Part shown: piece by piece, positions 51,672-61,807 of the stretch
Numbering within the stretch: the first letter of the stretch is position 1
Layout of the letters: each line of letters opens with the position of its first letter
NCBI GenBank assembly: GCA_910579135.1
Contig: CAJTTM010000003.1
Coordinates: 67,164-131,163 of the forward strand
Origin: an uncultured Erysipelotrichales bacterium
GTDB taxonomy: Bacteria > Bacillota_I > Bacilli_A > Erysipelotrichales > Coprobacillaceae
DNA: 64,000 nucleotides
Direction of reading: 5' to 3'
The notes under the pieces: generated by a model
Told to the model about the DNA's origin: nothing
Seen by the model: only the letters and a program-made list of their open reading frames with translations
Database searches by the model: none
Program-made: the position numbers and the translations under genes

Positions 51672-54566
51672 TTAATTTTCTAACTGTTTTATATTTTTAC
51701 AAATATATTTAAAGTCACACTTACTACATATTTTATCATTTGAACACATTTTAGAAAATTCATGCTTCATAATTTTCGCAACTGTATTTGAAAATTGTTC
51801 AATTTCTTTTGTAATATTTTCTTTTTCATTATCATATCTCAATGTTCTAATATGATTACCCTTTTCCCCAGTAAAAAACAATTGCATAGTTACTTCTTTT
51901 TCCTCTGTTATACAACCAAGAAGATAAGCATATATTCTAAGCTGTCGGTAATAGCTTTGAAGCATATTTTCCTCACATTGACCTGTTTTAAAATCAAAGA
52001 TACGATAAAATTCAGGATAATCCCTTACCATATCTATAGTTCCTTTGATTATATAGTCTTTCATGGCTAGACTTACTTTCATTTCACTGGCTTTAATAGT
52101 AGTCCATCTATTTTTATCACTATATCCTTTATTTAAATAATCATAGTAATTTATTACATTATTACGACCATTTTCTAATATAGGATTCAAATTGATTTTT
52201 TTAGCACGTTGTAATGATTTTGCATTTTTATCAAACCACTCATTGATTTTTTCAATAGTAATTTCTTCATTTTTTATTGCTTCAAGATGAATGTCTTGAA
52301 GTGTTTGATGTACCAAAGTCCCAAACATAGTGCCTGGTGTATCTTGAGAAGTTCCTTCAAATTTAAGTATTTTTCTAAATTTATATTTTTTTGGGCATGT
52401 TTCATAAGGAATAATATCCGAAGTATAAGAAAAACTATCTTTAAACTCAGCAGATTTAACTTTATTAAAATTTATTTTTGATAAATCTAACTCTGCTTCC
52501 TCTAACTCCGGGATACAATTCCATACAGATTTAAATAATTGACTTGGTTCATTCCTGCAAGTCAGTACTAACAAGTTTTGAGCTCGAGAAAATGCTGTAT
52601 AATATTCACGATAGAAATCAAAAAGTGGCGTATCTTCATTGGGTTCAAATGGATTGGGATACTGTGTCTGTATAACAGTATTAATAAAAGATAAATCCTT
52701 GCGTTTTTTGGCACAATTAGAAAGAGAATCGACAATGACAACAGGAAATTCAAGCCCCTTTGACTGATGAATTGTCATAAAAGACATGTATCCCTCTGGG
52801 GCATATTTCTTCTCATCCTCATATTCATTAACACCATCCTGATATTGTGAATACAAGAAAGTTTTAAAAAAGAAATCAGCCTGTTTATATGTTTTACGTC
52901 CCAAATTCAACTGCCCTTTGATTGCTAAACCACATTTATTAATTAAAAGCGATAAATTACGTGAAGGGCGAACCTCTTCCATATTACCATCAATATCTAC
53001 ATCTAAATACCCTAAAAAAGGTTGGAATGCGAATAATTGATATAATATTTCTTTTAATGTCAATAAACAATCCTTATTTTGTGCAATACTTAAAATAAAA
53101 GATTCTAACCCTTTATTTTCAAAAACTATTTTTTCTGCCTCTTTTACAACATTATCACAATATCTCTTATAATCTTCTTTAACGTTATTTATACTATTTT
53201 TTACATCTGGAAACATTAATAATAAACACCCTAAAGCTTGTTGAACCTCAAGACGCTTAAAAAACATTTGAGAACGAGGAGAATAAACAGAGATTCCATT
53301 TTCTTGAAGATAATTTTGTAAATTAATAATTGATTTATTTTTTACACTCTTACACAAAAATGCAACTTGATTATAATCCGTTATCTTTCCAGAATCTTTT
53401 AATTTTTTTATAAAACTATATATCGCTCTACACCAATCCTCCTCATCATTTTTCCCAATGCGAATAACGGTTTGGGTTTGGGCAATCTTGTTTGTAGAAA
53501 GACTTTTATCCAATCTACAACTTTTCCATGTAAAACCTTGAGGATTTTTAATCCAACTAGTATAAAATGATACAATCTTATTATCTGAACGATAATTCTC
53601 ATTAAGTTCTGTTTTTTGACAATGAAATTCTGAATATTTATTTTCGAAATTCAATATATTCTCAACAGTAGCCCCTCGAAAACGATAAAGACTTTGATCA
53701 TCATCACCAACAACACAAATATTTTTCTTTTCCCCAGAAAGAATGTCCACAAGCCTTTCTTGGATTCTATTTGTATCCTGATATTCATCAACCATGACAT
53801 ATTTAAATTTATTCTTTAAACCCCCATCCTTATCTTCTATAAGCATTTTATAGGCATAAAGTTGAACTGTGGAAAACACAATATAATCATTTTTTTCAAG
53901 TAACTCTTGATATTTTACAAGTATTTTTCCTAAAGCATATAAACAAACATCATTTTGTTTCATTAAAAACTCAGGATCAACAAGAGCTTCAATCAAAGAA
54001 TCACATAAAGAACATATCACTTTAGCAGCTTGTCTCTTTTTGATGAAGCCACCTCTATATGTATAATCGATATCTCTAAGATGATTAGCTATAACTTCTC
54101 TTGAATCTTTAATTCCACAAAAATCTATAACATCATAATATTTTTGACCATTATCTTTTACTATTGTTCTCATATTTATATAACGTGAAATAAAACGTAG
54201 TTGTTCAAATTCATCTATAATAGAATGATTTTTTGAAAACCATCTACATCTTTCAGGGTTTTCCTTAATCAATCTTTCACTAAAAGAATGAAAAGTTGAA
54301 ATATACATATCATCAAGATTTATATTATTTATTCCCTCATCACTAAATCTATTTGAAATACGAGTCATTAATTCTTTTGCAGCCTTTTTCGTAAAAGTAA
54401 TAATAAGAATTTCATTTGGCTGTGCCTTATTAGATTTAATAATATGCAATATTCTCTCTACCAAAGTAAAAGTCTTTCCAGTACCAGGACCAGCAATAAT
54501 CAAAACGGGTCCTTCTGTTGTCTCTATTGCCTTATATTGATTAGCACTAGGTGTAATTTTCATCAT
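51672..54566 (-). CDS. UvrD/Rep-type helicase fused to an Fe-S PD-(D/E)XK nuclease
   Basis: A 964-residue SF1A helicase. It has the Q-motif PSANQYKAIE, Walker A PVLIIAGPGTGKTFTLVERI, YISTFHSF, Walker B YVMVDEYQDTNR, GDDDQSLYRFRGA, ENYRSD and MTIHQSKGLEFPVVIVD. From about residue 720 comes a RecB-like nuclease with YETCPKKYKFRKIL (first Cys), FGTLVHQTLQDIH, KGTIDMVRDYPEFYRIFDFK (Asp then D-x-K), YYRQLRIYAYLLG and a C-terminal CSNDKICSKCDFKYICKN supplying the other iron-sulfur cysteines. It is a single-chain AddA/AddB-like combination, likely for DNA repair or phage defence. The start has GGGAGAG ahead of an ATGATG pair. Confidence 0.88.
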   Translation of the reverse strand: MMKITPSANQYKAIETTEGPVLIIAGPGTGKTFTLVERILHIIKSNKAQPNEILIITFTKKAAKELMTRISNRFSDEGINNINLDDMYISTFHSFSERLIKENPERCRWFSKNHSIIDEFEQLRFISRYINMRTIVKDNGQKYYDVIDFCGIKDSREVIANHLRDIDYTYRGGFIKKRQAAKVICSLCDSLIEALVDPEFLMKQNDVCLYALGKILVKYQELLEKNDYIVFSTVQLYAYKMLIEDKDGGLKNKFKYVMVDEYQDTNRIQERLVDILSGEKKNICVVGDDDQSLYRFRGATVENILNFENKYSEFHCQKTELNENYRSDNKIVSFYTSWIKNPQGFTWKSCRLDKSLSTNKIAQTQTVIRIGKNDEEDWCRAIYSFIKKLKDSGKITDYNQVAFLCKSVKNKSIINLQNYLQENGISVYSPRSQMFFKRLEVQQALGCLLLMFPDVKNSINNVKEDYKRYCDNVVKEAEKIVFENKGLESFILSIAQNKDCLLTLKEILYQLFAFQPFLGYLDVDIDGNMEEVRPSRNLSLLINKCGLAIKGQLNLGRKTYKQADFFFKTFLYSQYQDGVNEYEDEKKYAPEGYMSFMTIHQSKGLEFPVVIVDSLSNCAKKRKDLSFINTVIQTQYPNPFEPNEDTPLFDFYREYYTAFSRAQNLLVLTCRNEPSQLFKSVWNCIPELEEAELDLSKINFNKVKSAEFKDSFSYTSDIIPYETCPKKYKFRKILKFEGTSQDTPGTMFGTLVHQTLQDIHLEAIKNEEITIEKINEWFDKNAKSLQRAKKINLNPILENGRNNVINYYDYLNKGYSDKNRWTTIKASEMKVSLAMKDYIIKGTIDMVRDYPEFYRIFDFKTGQCEENMLQSYYRQLRIYAYLLGCITEEKEVTMQLFFTGEKGNHIRTLRYDNEKENITKEIEQFSNTVAKIMKHEFSKMCSNDKICSKCDFKYICKNIKQLEN

Positions 54567-54782
54567 ATTCTCTCCCTTATATAAATAATATAATATTTCA
54601 CATAAAATACATTCATTAAATGCTAGGTGTATTTTTGAAAGATTACAAAAACAAGTTCATCTCTTTATAATAATACAATATTCCAAGAAAATTTCAAGAT
54701 TTGTACCTTTTTATACATTATACTCTACAATGAATATATTTTAAACAAAAGATATTATAATAAAAATGACCTCAATTACAAC

Positions 54783-54819
54783 AATAGCACTTAAACTCTA
54801 TATAAGTTTAAGTGCTATT
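54783..54819 (-). terminator. Terminator/inverted repeat after the activase gene
   Basis: A perfect 15-bp stem (AATAGCACTTAAACT with AGTTTAAGTGCTATT) lies 5 bases beyond the activase stop codon. The T-rich tail is better on the plus strand than on the minus, so it may act in both directions or protect the mRNA end. Confidence 0.6.
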
Positions 54820-54823
54820 TATT

Positions 54824-57800
54824 TTATTTCATATTTTTAAATGCTGTTGAAAGCATTAATTTCACTCTATTCAGCTGATTAACTTCACTAGCTCCAGGAT
54901 CATAATCTATCGCAACAATATTACTTTGAGGATATCTTTTTCTTATTGCTTTAATAGCACCTTTTCCAGTTACATGATTTGGTAAACAAGCAAATGGTTG
55001 CATACATACAATATTAGGAGCTCCCTCTTCTATAAGTTCTATCATCTCACCAGTTAAGAACCAACCTTCTCCTGTCATATTTCCAATAGAAACAATATCT
55101 TTTGCCTTATTTGCGATTGTATCAATTGGATGAGGAGCAGTAAAACGATCTGATGTTTCTAATGCTTTGATCATATCTCTTCTTAAAAAATCGATAAACC
55201 AAATCGCAAAATTACATAACCAAACAGCTTTTTGACTCATATCATAATGGTCATGTTCAAACCATGTATTATAGAAACAATACTGGAAGAAGTCTATCAA
55301 ATCAGGCATAACAGCCTCTCCACCTTCTTTTTCAATAATATCCACAATCTCATTATTAGCTGTTGGATGGAACTTCACCAATATTTCTCCAACTAATCCA
55401 ACTCTTGGTTTTTTTATATTTAATAGAGGTAACTCATCAAAATCTTTAACAATCGCATAGACATTTTTCTTAAATTCCTTCATGCTCCCATTCTTAACAT
55501 TCTTTTGACACTTTTCAACCCATGATTGATATAATCTATTTGCTGAACCCTTTACCTTTTCATAAGGTCTAACACGATATAGAACTCTCATAAATAAATC
55601 ACCATACATTGCTCCAATAATAACCTTTTTCGCAAGTGGATAAGTAATCTTGAATCCAGGATTATCCTCTAAACCAGAAAGATTAGCCGAAATAACTGGA
55701 ATCTGTTCCATATGAGCATCTTTTAATGCCTTTCTAATAAATGCAATATAATTTGTAGCTCTACATCCTCCACCTGTTTGAGTGATTATAACAGCTGTTC
55801 TATTTAAATCATATTGACCACTATTTAAAGCATTCATTAATTGTCCAGTCACAATAATACTTGGATAACAAGCATCATTATTAACATACTTCAATCCTTG
55901 TTCTACTGCATCCTTATCAACCGAAGGTAAAACTACAAAACGATAACCAGAAGCATTCACAGCAGTTTCTACAAATTGAAAATGAATTGGCGACATCTGA
56001 GGACAAATAATTGTCCATTTTTCATCTCTCATTTCTTTAGTAAAAGATACTTTTGTAGGTTTATACTTTAGACTCAAATCAATAGTTTCATTATATTTTT
56101 CAACCGTTGCTTTAAGCGATCTAATACGAATACGAATAGCTCCTAGATTACTTCCTTCATCAATTTTAATAAGTGTATAGATCTTATGCCTCGCTTTTAA
56201 TATTTCTGATACCTGATCACTTGTTACTGCATCTAAACCACAACCAAATGAAGTCAGTTGAATTAACTCTAAATCATTTCTAGTTGAAACATATTGAGCA
56301 GCACGATATAAACGTGAATGATATGTCCATTGATCAACAACTCTCAAATTAACATCTTCTTTATTAAGATGAGCAATACTATCCTCACTGAAGACTACAA
56401 ATCCTTCACCAGTAATCAAATCTGGAATACCATGATTAATCTCTGGATCTATATGATAAGGTCTACCAGCTAAAACAATACCTTTTAAATGATGTTCTTC
56501 CATATATCCTAAAGCTAATTCACCTTGTTTGTGAATATCATTTTGACAATTTTCTAACTCTTTATAAGCTTTATCAATAGCCTCATATAATTCTTTGTCA
56601 CTAATATCATAATCAACAAACTCTTCTTTTAAAACATTAATTAAAGTCTTACGATTATTCAATGAACAAAATGGATTCATAAACTTAATATCCATAGACT
56701 CTAATCTATCAACATTATTCTTAATAACTTCTGGATAACTTCCAACAACAGGACAATTATAATTATTCCCCTGACTCTCAAATTCTTTTCTTTCATAAGC
56801 AACACAAGGATAAAAGATTGTTTTTATACCCTTTTCAATAAGATTTTCAATATGACCATGACTTATCTTTGCAGGATAACATACAGATTCGCTTGGTATA
56901 GATTCAATTCCTTTTTCATATATTGCTTTTGAAGACCTTGCAGAAAGAACAACTCTAAATTTCAACTCTGTTAATAGAGTATGCCAGAATGGGTAATTTT
57001 CATACATATTTAAAACTCTAGGAATACCAATAGTTCCTCTTGAAGCATCTTCTATTGATAAAGAACGATATTGAAAAATTCTTTTATACTTATAATCAAA
57101 TAAATTAGGTAATGACTTAGATTGAAGTGGAAGATTAGCTCCTCTTTCACATCTATTTCCACTAATATATTCTCTACCATCATTAAAAGAAGTTACTGTC
57201 AACATACAATGATTTGTACATTTTTGACAATTTCTCATCGTACTTTCATATGTTAATTTCTCTAATTCTTCTAATGACAACAACGTAGTAGGTGTTCCAT
57301 CATCCTTTTCACATGCTAGTTTAGCCATACCATAAGCCCCCATAAGACCAGCAATGTCAGGACGTACAACTTCTACATCTGCTTCTTTTTCAAACGCTCG
57401 TAATACCGCCTCATTATAAAAAGTTCCACCTTGAACAACAATTCTTTTTCCAATATTCTCTTTCGATCTTAGTTTGATAACTTTATACAAAGCATTCTTA
57501 ATAACCGAATAGGATAAACCAGCTGAAATATCTTCAATACTTGCTCCTTCCTTTTGAACTTGTTTAACTTTAGAATTCATAAATACTGTACAACGACTTC
57601 CTAAATCAGTTGGATGTTTTGCAAGTAAAGCACTCTTTGAAAAATCATCAATTTCATAACCTAAAGAATGAGCAAACGTTTCTAAAAACGAACCACAACC
57701 AGATGAACAAGCTTCATTCAATGTTATATCTTGAATAACTCCCTCATCAATAGTAATAGCCTTCATATCTTGTCCACCAATATCTAAAATAAAATTCACA

Positions 57801-59038
57801 TCAGGAACAAAACTTCTAGCAGCACGATAATGAGCAATTGTTTCAACTTCTCCATAATCTACTTTTAAAGCAGCTTTAATCAAAGCTTCTCCATATCCTG
57901 TAACACCAGCTTTTTGAATATAAGCTCCATTAGGTAATAAATGATATATTTCTTTTAATATCTTAATAATTAACTTTAAAGGATTGCCTTCATTAGAATT
58001 ATAGAAAGAATATAAAATAGCCCCATCAGAATCAGTTAATATGACTTTAGATGTTGTTGAACCAACATCTATTCCTAAATAAATAGGACCAGTATACTTT
58101 GCTAAATTTCTTTTCTTTGTTTTATTTTGATAATGTCTTTTTCTAAATTCATCTAATTCATCTTCATCTTTAAACAATGGTTCTAAAGAACTAGAAAGTT
58201 CACTATCACCATCTTTATAATTCTCTAAAGTTATGATTAAATCATTTAATAAATGAATTTCTTTTTCTTCCTTAGCATACAAACACGCTCCCATAGCTAC
58301 AAACAATTGTGGATTGTTAGGGAAAATAATTTCATCTTCACTTAAATTCAATGTTTCTATAAAACGTTGTCTTAATTCACTTAAAAAATATAAAGGTCCA
58401 CCTAAAAAAGCAACCTTACCCTTAATAGGTTTTCCACAGGCCAACCCACTAATAGTTTGATTGACAACAGCTTGAAAAATAGAAGCTGCAATATCTTCTT
58501 TTCTAGCCCCATCATTAATTAATGGTTGAATATCTGTTTTCGCAAACACTCCACAACGAGATGCAATTGGATAAATCGTTGTATGATTCTTTGCAAGTTC
58601 ATTTAACCCTGTTGCATCTGTCTTCAATAATGTTGCCATCTGATCAATAAAAGCTCCTGTACCTCCTGCACAAGTTCCATTCATTCTCTGTTCTAAAGAA
58701 CTTTCAAAATAAGTTATTTTAGCATCTTCTCCACCTAGTTCGATCGCAACATCAGTACTAGGTATATAAGTTTCTACTGTTTTTGTACAAGCAATAACTT
58801 CTTGAATAAATTTTACTTTCATTTTTTGAGATATTGATAATCCTCCAGAACCTGTCATAGTCACATATATTTCAATATCATTAAATTGATCTTTTAATTC
58901 TTTTAATAACTTTAATATTGTTAATCGTACATCTGAATTATGTCTGATATAATTTGAATATAAACAATTATCATTTTCATCTGTTAAATAAGCTTTAACA
59001 GTTGTTGATCCTACATCTATTCCCAAATAATAACTCAT
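54824..59038 (-). CDS. Fused 2-hydroxyacyl-CoA dehydratase activase-related protein (double BcrAD/BadFG domain)
   Basis: A 1404-residue protein of the COG1924/COG3580 type. The first ASKHA ATPase domain (about 1-265) has YLGIDVGSTTVKAYLTD, GGEDAKITYFES and NGTCAGGTGAFIDQMA with ASRCGVFA, whose cysteines match the [4Fe-4S] ligands of HgdC-type activators. A second such domain (about 320-590) has YLGIDVGSTTSKVILTD, LDIGGQDMKAI, NEACSSGCGSFLETFA and GSRCTVFM. A cysteine-rich link (MRNCQKCTNHCMLTV) leads to a DUF2229-like part and a HgdB-like C-terminal half (SVCYPAKISHGHIE, QTGGGCRATNYIAF, ACLPNHVTGKGAIKAI). It is thought to be a reductase-like electron-transfer protein of anaerobes; the partner and substrate are unknown. 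No hydroxyacyl-CoA dehydratase subunits lie nearby. Confidence 0.88.
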   Translation of the reverse strand: MSYYLGIDVGSTTVKAYLTDENDNCLYSNYIRHNSDVRLTILKLLKELKDQFNDIEIYVTMTGSGGLSISQKMKVKFIQEVIACTKTVETYIPSTDVAIELGGEDAKITYFESSLEQRMNGTCAGGTGAFIDQMATLLKTDATGLNELAKNHTTIYPIASRCGVFAKTDIQPLINDGARKEDIAASIFQAVVNQTISGLACGKPIKGKVAFLGGPLYFLSELRQRFIETLNLSEDEIIFPNNPQLFVAMGACLYAKEEKEIHLLNDLIITLENYKDGDSELSSSLEPLFKDEDELDEFRKRHYQNKTKKRNLAKYTGPIYLGIDVGSTTSKVILTDSDGAILYSFYNSNEGNPLKLIIKILKEIYHLLPNGAYIQKAGVTGYGEALIKAALKVDYGEVETIAHYRAARSFVPDVNFILDIGGQDMKAITIDEGVIQDITLNEACSSGCGSFLETFAHSLGYEIDDFSKSALLAKHPTDLGSRCTVFMNSKVKQVQKEGASIEDISAGLSYSVIKNALYKVIKLRSKENIGKRIVVQGGTFYNEAVLRAFEKEADVEVVRPDIAGLMGAYGMAKLACEKDDGTPTTLLSLEELEKLTYESTMRNCQKCTNHCMLTVTSFNDGREYISGNRCERGANLPLQSKSLPNLFDYKYKRIFQYRSLSIEDASRGTIGIPRVLNMYENYPFWHTLLTELKFRVVLSARSSKAIYEKGIESIPSESVCYPAKISHGHIENLIEKGIKTIFYPCVAYERKEFESQGNNYNCPVVGSYPEVIKNNVDRLESMDIKFMNPFCSLNNRKTLINVLKEEFVDYDISDKELYEAIDKAYKELENCQNDIHKQGELALGYMEEHHLKGIVLAGRPYHIDPEINHGIPDLITGEGFVVFSEDSIAHLNKEDVNLRVVDQWTYHSRLYRAAQYVSTRNDLELIQLTSFGCGLDAVTSDQVSEILKARHKIYTLIKIDEGSNLGAIRIRIRSLKATVEKYNETIDLSLKYKPTKVSFTKEMRDEKWTIICPQMSPIHFQFVETAVNASGYRFVVLPSVDKDAVEQGLKYVNNDACYPSIIVTGQLMNALNSGQYDLNRTAVIITQTGGGCRATNYIAFIRKALKDAHMEQIPVISANLSGLEDNPGFKITYPLAKKVIIGAMYGDLFMRVLYRVRPYEKVKGSANRLYQSWVEKCQKNVKNGSMKEFKKNVYAIVKDFDELPLLNIKKPRVGLVGEILVKFHPTANNEIVDIIEKEGGEAVMPDLIDFFQYCFYNTWFEHDHYDMSQKAVWLCNFAIWFIDFLRRDMIKALETSDRFTAPHPIDTIANKAKDIVSIGNMTGEGWFLTGEMIELIEEGAPNIVCMQPFACLPNHVTGKGAIKAIRKRYPQSNIVAIDYDPGASEVNQLNRVKLMLSTAFKNMK

Positions 59039-59060
59039 AAACTTCCCTCTTTCTTACGAC

Positions 59061-59089
59061 AATATACCACAAAATTATACTTTTCAAAA
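59061..59089 (-). promoter_or_regulatory. Possible promoter of the activase gene
   Basis: On the minus strand TTTTGA (59089-59084) and TATATT (59066-59061) are separated by 17 bases, about 22 bases upstream of the start codon. An overlapping TTGAAA at 15-base spacing is the alternative -35. Confidence 0.45.
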
Positions 59090-59148
59090 CAAAAATACTC
59101 CTAAAATATTAACTAATTGTTAATTCAATACTAAAAATCATATTTTTT

Positions 59149-59176
59149 TTGAAGTCAAATAAAATCATGATATAAT
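59149..59176 (+). promoter_or_regulatory. Promoter of the M20 peptidase gene
   Basis: -35 TTGAAG (59149-59154), 16-base spacer, perfect -10 TATAAT (59171-59176), about 26 bases before the ATG at 59203. Confidence 0.6.
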
Positions 59177-59202
59177 AAAATTAACAGGAAAGAGGTCTAA
59201 CT

Positions 59203-60516
59203 ATGAATAAAAATATGTATCATTTTATTAAAGAAAAAGCAAATCAATATCATCAAGAAACCATTGCTATTCGTAGAGATATCCATCAATATGCAGAAAG
59301 AGGATGGTTAGAAATGAGAACTGCTTGTTTTATTGCATCTTATTTAGAAAAATTAGGTTATGAGGTTTTCGTTGGCGAAGAAATTATGAAAAAAGAATCA
59401 CGAATGGGTTTACCTTCTCAAGCTATTTTACAATCTCATTATCAACGCGCAAAAGTTGAGGGAGCTAATTCTTTTTATTTAGAAAAAGTTAAAGAAGGTA
59501 TGACTGGAGTTGCAGGAATCTTAAGAAATGGTGAAGGTCCTATCATTGCTTTAAGATTTGATATTGATGCTTTAGGAATTATTGAAGATAATAATGAAAC
59601 ACATTTTCCTTATCAAAATCATTTTGAATCTTGTCACAAGGGAGCAATGCATGCTTGTGGTCATGATGGTCATACTGCTATAGGATTGACAACCGCAAAG
59701 ATATTGATGGACATCAAAGAAAAAATGCATGGAACGATAAAATTAATATTCCAACCAGCAGAAGAAGGAGTCAGAGGTGCTAAATGTATATGTGAAAGTG
59801 GCTTCTTAGATGATGTTGATTATATCTATGCTGCTCATATTATGCCTCAAAGTTCAAATTATGATTTATATTTTGGAATGAACGAATCTTTTGCGACAAC
59901 GAAATTAGATGTTACTTATCATGGAGTATCAACCCATGCTGCTGAATCACCACAATTTGGTAAAAACGCACTACTTTCTGCTGCTAATTGTATTTTAAAT
60001 TTACATTCTATACCTCGTAATAGTGATGGTCAAACTCGTGTTAATGTAGGTGTTGTTCATGCTGGAACAGGTAGAAATGTGATTCCAGAAACTGCTAAAC
60101 TTGAAATAGAAGTTCGTGGTGTCACCACAGAACTTAATCGATATATGGAAATGTATGCAAGAGATATTATTAATGCTTCTGCTTTAATGCATGATACGGT
60201 TGTAGAAATAAAGGAAATGGGGAAAGCTTATGCTTTAAAATGCGATGAGGATTTTATGAATGAAATTCGTTACTTATGCCAACAAAATTTAACTGATTTA
60301 AAACTTCCCAAAAAAAATCTAAGCCCTTTAGGTGGAAGTGATGATTTTTCTTATATGATGGAATATGTCCAATCTCATGGTGGAAAAGCAACATATATGA
60401 AACTGTTAACGAAAGTTAAAGCCTCTCCACACAATACAGCTTTCGATTTTGATGAAGAAGTTTTAAATAAAGGTCCTAGAATTATGGCTTCTATTGCCTA
60501 TTCATTACTAAAGTAA
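59203..60516 (+). CDS. M20 family amidohydrolase, AbgA-like
   Basis: A 437-residue metallopeptidase. It has the M20D features: IRRDIHQYAERGWLEMRTAC, ALRFDIDALG, MHACGHDGHTAIGL (metal-binding His and Asp), LIFQPAEEGVRGAK (the catalytic Glu pair), YAAHIMP, VTYHGVSTHAAESPQFGKNA and the C-terminal LGGSDDFSYMM and PHNTAFDFDEE. The insertion between residues 60 and 95 (SRMGLPSQAILQSHYQRAKV) is the pattern of aminobenzoyl-glutamate hydrolase subunit A (AbgA), although its AbgB partner is not present. Substrate may be another N-acyl amino acid. It is monocistronic with its own promoter and terminator. Confidence 0.88.
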   Translation: MNKNMYHFIKEKANQYHQETIAIRRDIHQYAERGWLEMRTACFIASYLEKLGYEVFVGEEIMKKESRMGLPSQAILQSHYQRAKVEGANSFYLEKVKEGMTGVAGILRNGEGPIIALRFDIDALGIIEDNNETHFPYQNHFESCHKGAMHACGHDGHTAIGLTTAKILMDIKEKMHGTIKLIFQPAEEGVRGAKCICESGFLDDVDYIYAAHIMPQSSNYDLYFGMNESFATTKLDVTYHGVSTHAAESPQFGKNALLSAANCILNLHSIPRNSDGQTRVNVGVVHAGTGRNVIPETAKLEIEVRGVTTELNRYMEMYARDIINASALMHDTVVEIKEMGKAYALKCDEDFMNEIRYLCQQNLTDLKLPKKNLSPLGGSDDFSYMMEYVQSHGGKATYMKLLTKVKASPHNTAFDFDEEVLNKGPRIMASIAYSLLK

Positions 60517-60520
60517 TAAG

Positions 60521-60556
60521 AAAAAGCTTAACACATTTTAGTTAAGTTTTTTTGTT
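60521..60556 (+). terminator. Terminator of the M20 peptidase gene
   Basis: CTTAAC (60527-60532) pairs with GTTAAG (60541-60546) and is followed directly by TTTTTTT, just after the stop codon. Confidence 0.7.
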
Positions 60557-60634
60557 TTTATTTGCATCAAAATTTTAAAAACATTCATTTGATACTTATT
60601 ATCAATAATTTTTTAAAAAAATCTTTCATCTAGC

Positions 60635-60713
60635 AAAAAAAGAAGTAACCCTATCAAATTATCAATTCACTACATAATTAGTAAATTTTAAATGATTACA
60701 AGTAGTTACTTCT
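60635..60713 (-). terminator. Possible terminator of the Rpn-type nuclease gene
   Basis: AGAAGTAAC (60641-60649) and GTTACTTCT (60705-60713) can pair around a long loop of about 55 bases. On the minus strand the second arm is followed by TTTTTT. The stem is good but the loop is unusually long. Confidence 0.5.
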
Positions 60714-60732
60714 TTATTATCATTATTATTTA

Positions 60733-61599
60733 TTAATGAATATATCTTAATATATCTTCTTCGTTTTCAATATCAAAGATATTTAACGAAAGTTGTTCTA
60801 ACTCTTCTTCATTACTATCATTAATTTTATTAATAATATATTCTGATATACCTCCTAATTTTTTTATTAACAATTTCATTGTAAGATCTATCTTTCCATT
60901 AGTATAACCTTCTTCTTTTCCAACAAGTATTCCTTCCTCATATCCTATTCCCATCCATTTCCTTGTTATCTCACACATCTTCTCTATTCCTCCTTTATCT
61001 TGTTTATAATATCTAAACCATTTCTTGATTGACTCACTATACATATCATCAGGATCTACACAATGAAAATCATGGATCATTCTCCCTATCGTTGTCCTTT
61101 CATCTTTATATTCTCCATTCACTATATAGATCTCCTGTCCATCTTCTACCTCTTCTTGACTCTCCATCTCTACTCTCTTGATTCTATACATTGGTAAGCC
61201 TCTTTGAAAATAATCTTTATAATATATATAGATTAAACAACTATCTGGTATTTTTTCATAATCTGTTCCACTTTTGATAAAATGATTATCCGTTCCACTA
61301 GAATATACCCTTAATCGTTTGGGAGCATATTTCTCTTTCTCCTTTTGAACTTCTATATCTATAATTTCTCCTTCACTGCTTTCTACTAGAATATCCAATC
61401 TTGATTCCTTTCCATTAAGATTACTGATATAGTATTCCACTTGAGAATCTTTGATATGTATAGATTTATCAAAGAGAGAAGAGAGAAGTTCTTCTACACA
61501 TTCCTTATGAGAGAAGACGGCTCTCATCATAGGGTTATTAAATAAAGTCATTTTCTTAATATCCTTTAAAACATCATTTCTTATTTCTAATAAGTTCAT
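60733..61599 (-). CDS. Rpn family PD-(D/E)XK nuclease/putative transposase-like protein
   Basis: A 288-residue protein of the Rpn/PDDEXK_2 (PF12784) type. Motifs: MTLFNNPMMRAVFSHKECVE at the start (the DxxFK-like position), ESRLDILVESSEG with the catalytic Asp, and IIDIEVQKEKE with E-x-Q. After YAPKRLRVYSS comes YIYYKDYFQRGLPMYRIKRV. The C-terminal tail IGYEEGILVGKEEGYTNGKI is the variable region of the family. These are often annotated as transposases, but current knowledge points to a recombination-promoting nuclease or anti-phage role. The start has AGGAGGAAT before the ATG. Intact. Confidence 0.85.
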   Translation of the reverse strand: MNLLEIRNDVLKDIKKMTLFNNPMMRAVFSHKECVEELLSSLFDKSIHIKDSQVEYYISNLNGKESRLDILVESSEGEIIDIEVQKEKEKYAPKRLRVYSSGTDNHFIKSGTDYEKIPDSCLIYIYYKDYFQRGLPMYRIKRVEMESQEEVEDGQEIYIVNGEYKDERTTIGRMIHDFHCVDPDDMYSESIKKWFRYYKQDKGGIEKMCEITRKWMGIGYEEGILVGKEEGYTNGKIDLTMKLLIKKLGGISEYIINKINDSNEEELEQLSLNIFDIENEEDILRYIH

Positions 61600-61749
61600 A
61601 TATTTTTATTCCTCCTTATTATTCTATACTAAAAAAAATGATGTTTTTCTTTTTTTAAATGTATAATTTCATAATATGAAAAGAACTGTTTCTATATATA
61701 TATTATATAGTTATCAATCATACTTGTCATTGGACATTATGTCCAAAAA

Positions 61750-61776
61750 GAAAACTTGAAGTTTTTATACTTCAAG
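61750..61776 (-). terminator. Terminator of the YggS-like gene
   Basis: CTTGAAG (61755-61761) and CTTCAAG (61770-61776) form the stem; on the minus strand it is followed by TTTTCTTTTT. It lies about 32 bases past the stop codon at 61808. Confidence 0.75.
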
Positions 61777-61807
61777 CTGACTTAGATTTTAATCTATAAT
61801 CTTTTTT

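Noticed and set aside
60733..61599. Transposase and hence an insertion sequence
   Set aside because: The protein is of the Rpn PD-(D/E)XK type; no terminal inverted repeats or target duplications surround it.
61730..61746. 17-base palindrome (TTGGACAT...ATGTCCAA) as a regulator operator
   Set aside because: It lies downstream of converging gene ends beside a terminator and not near a promoter; only one copy was noticed.
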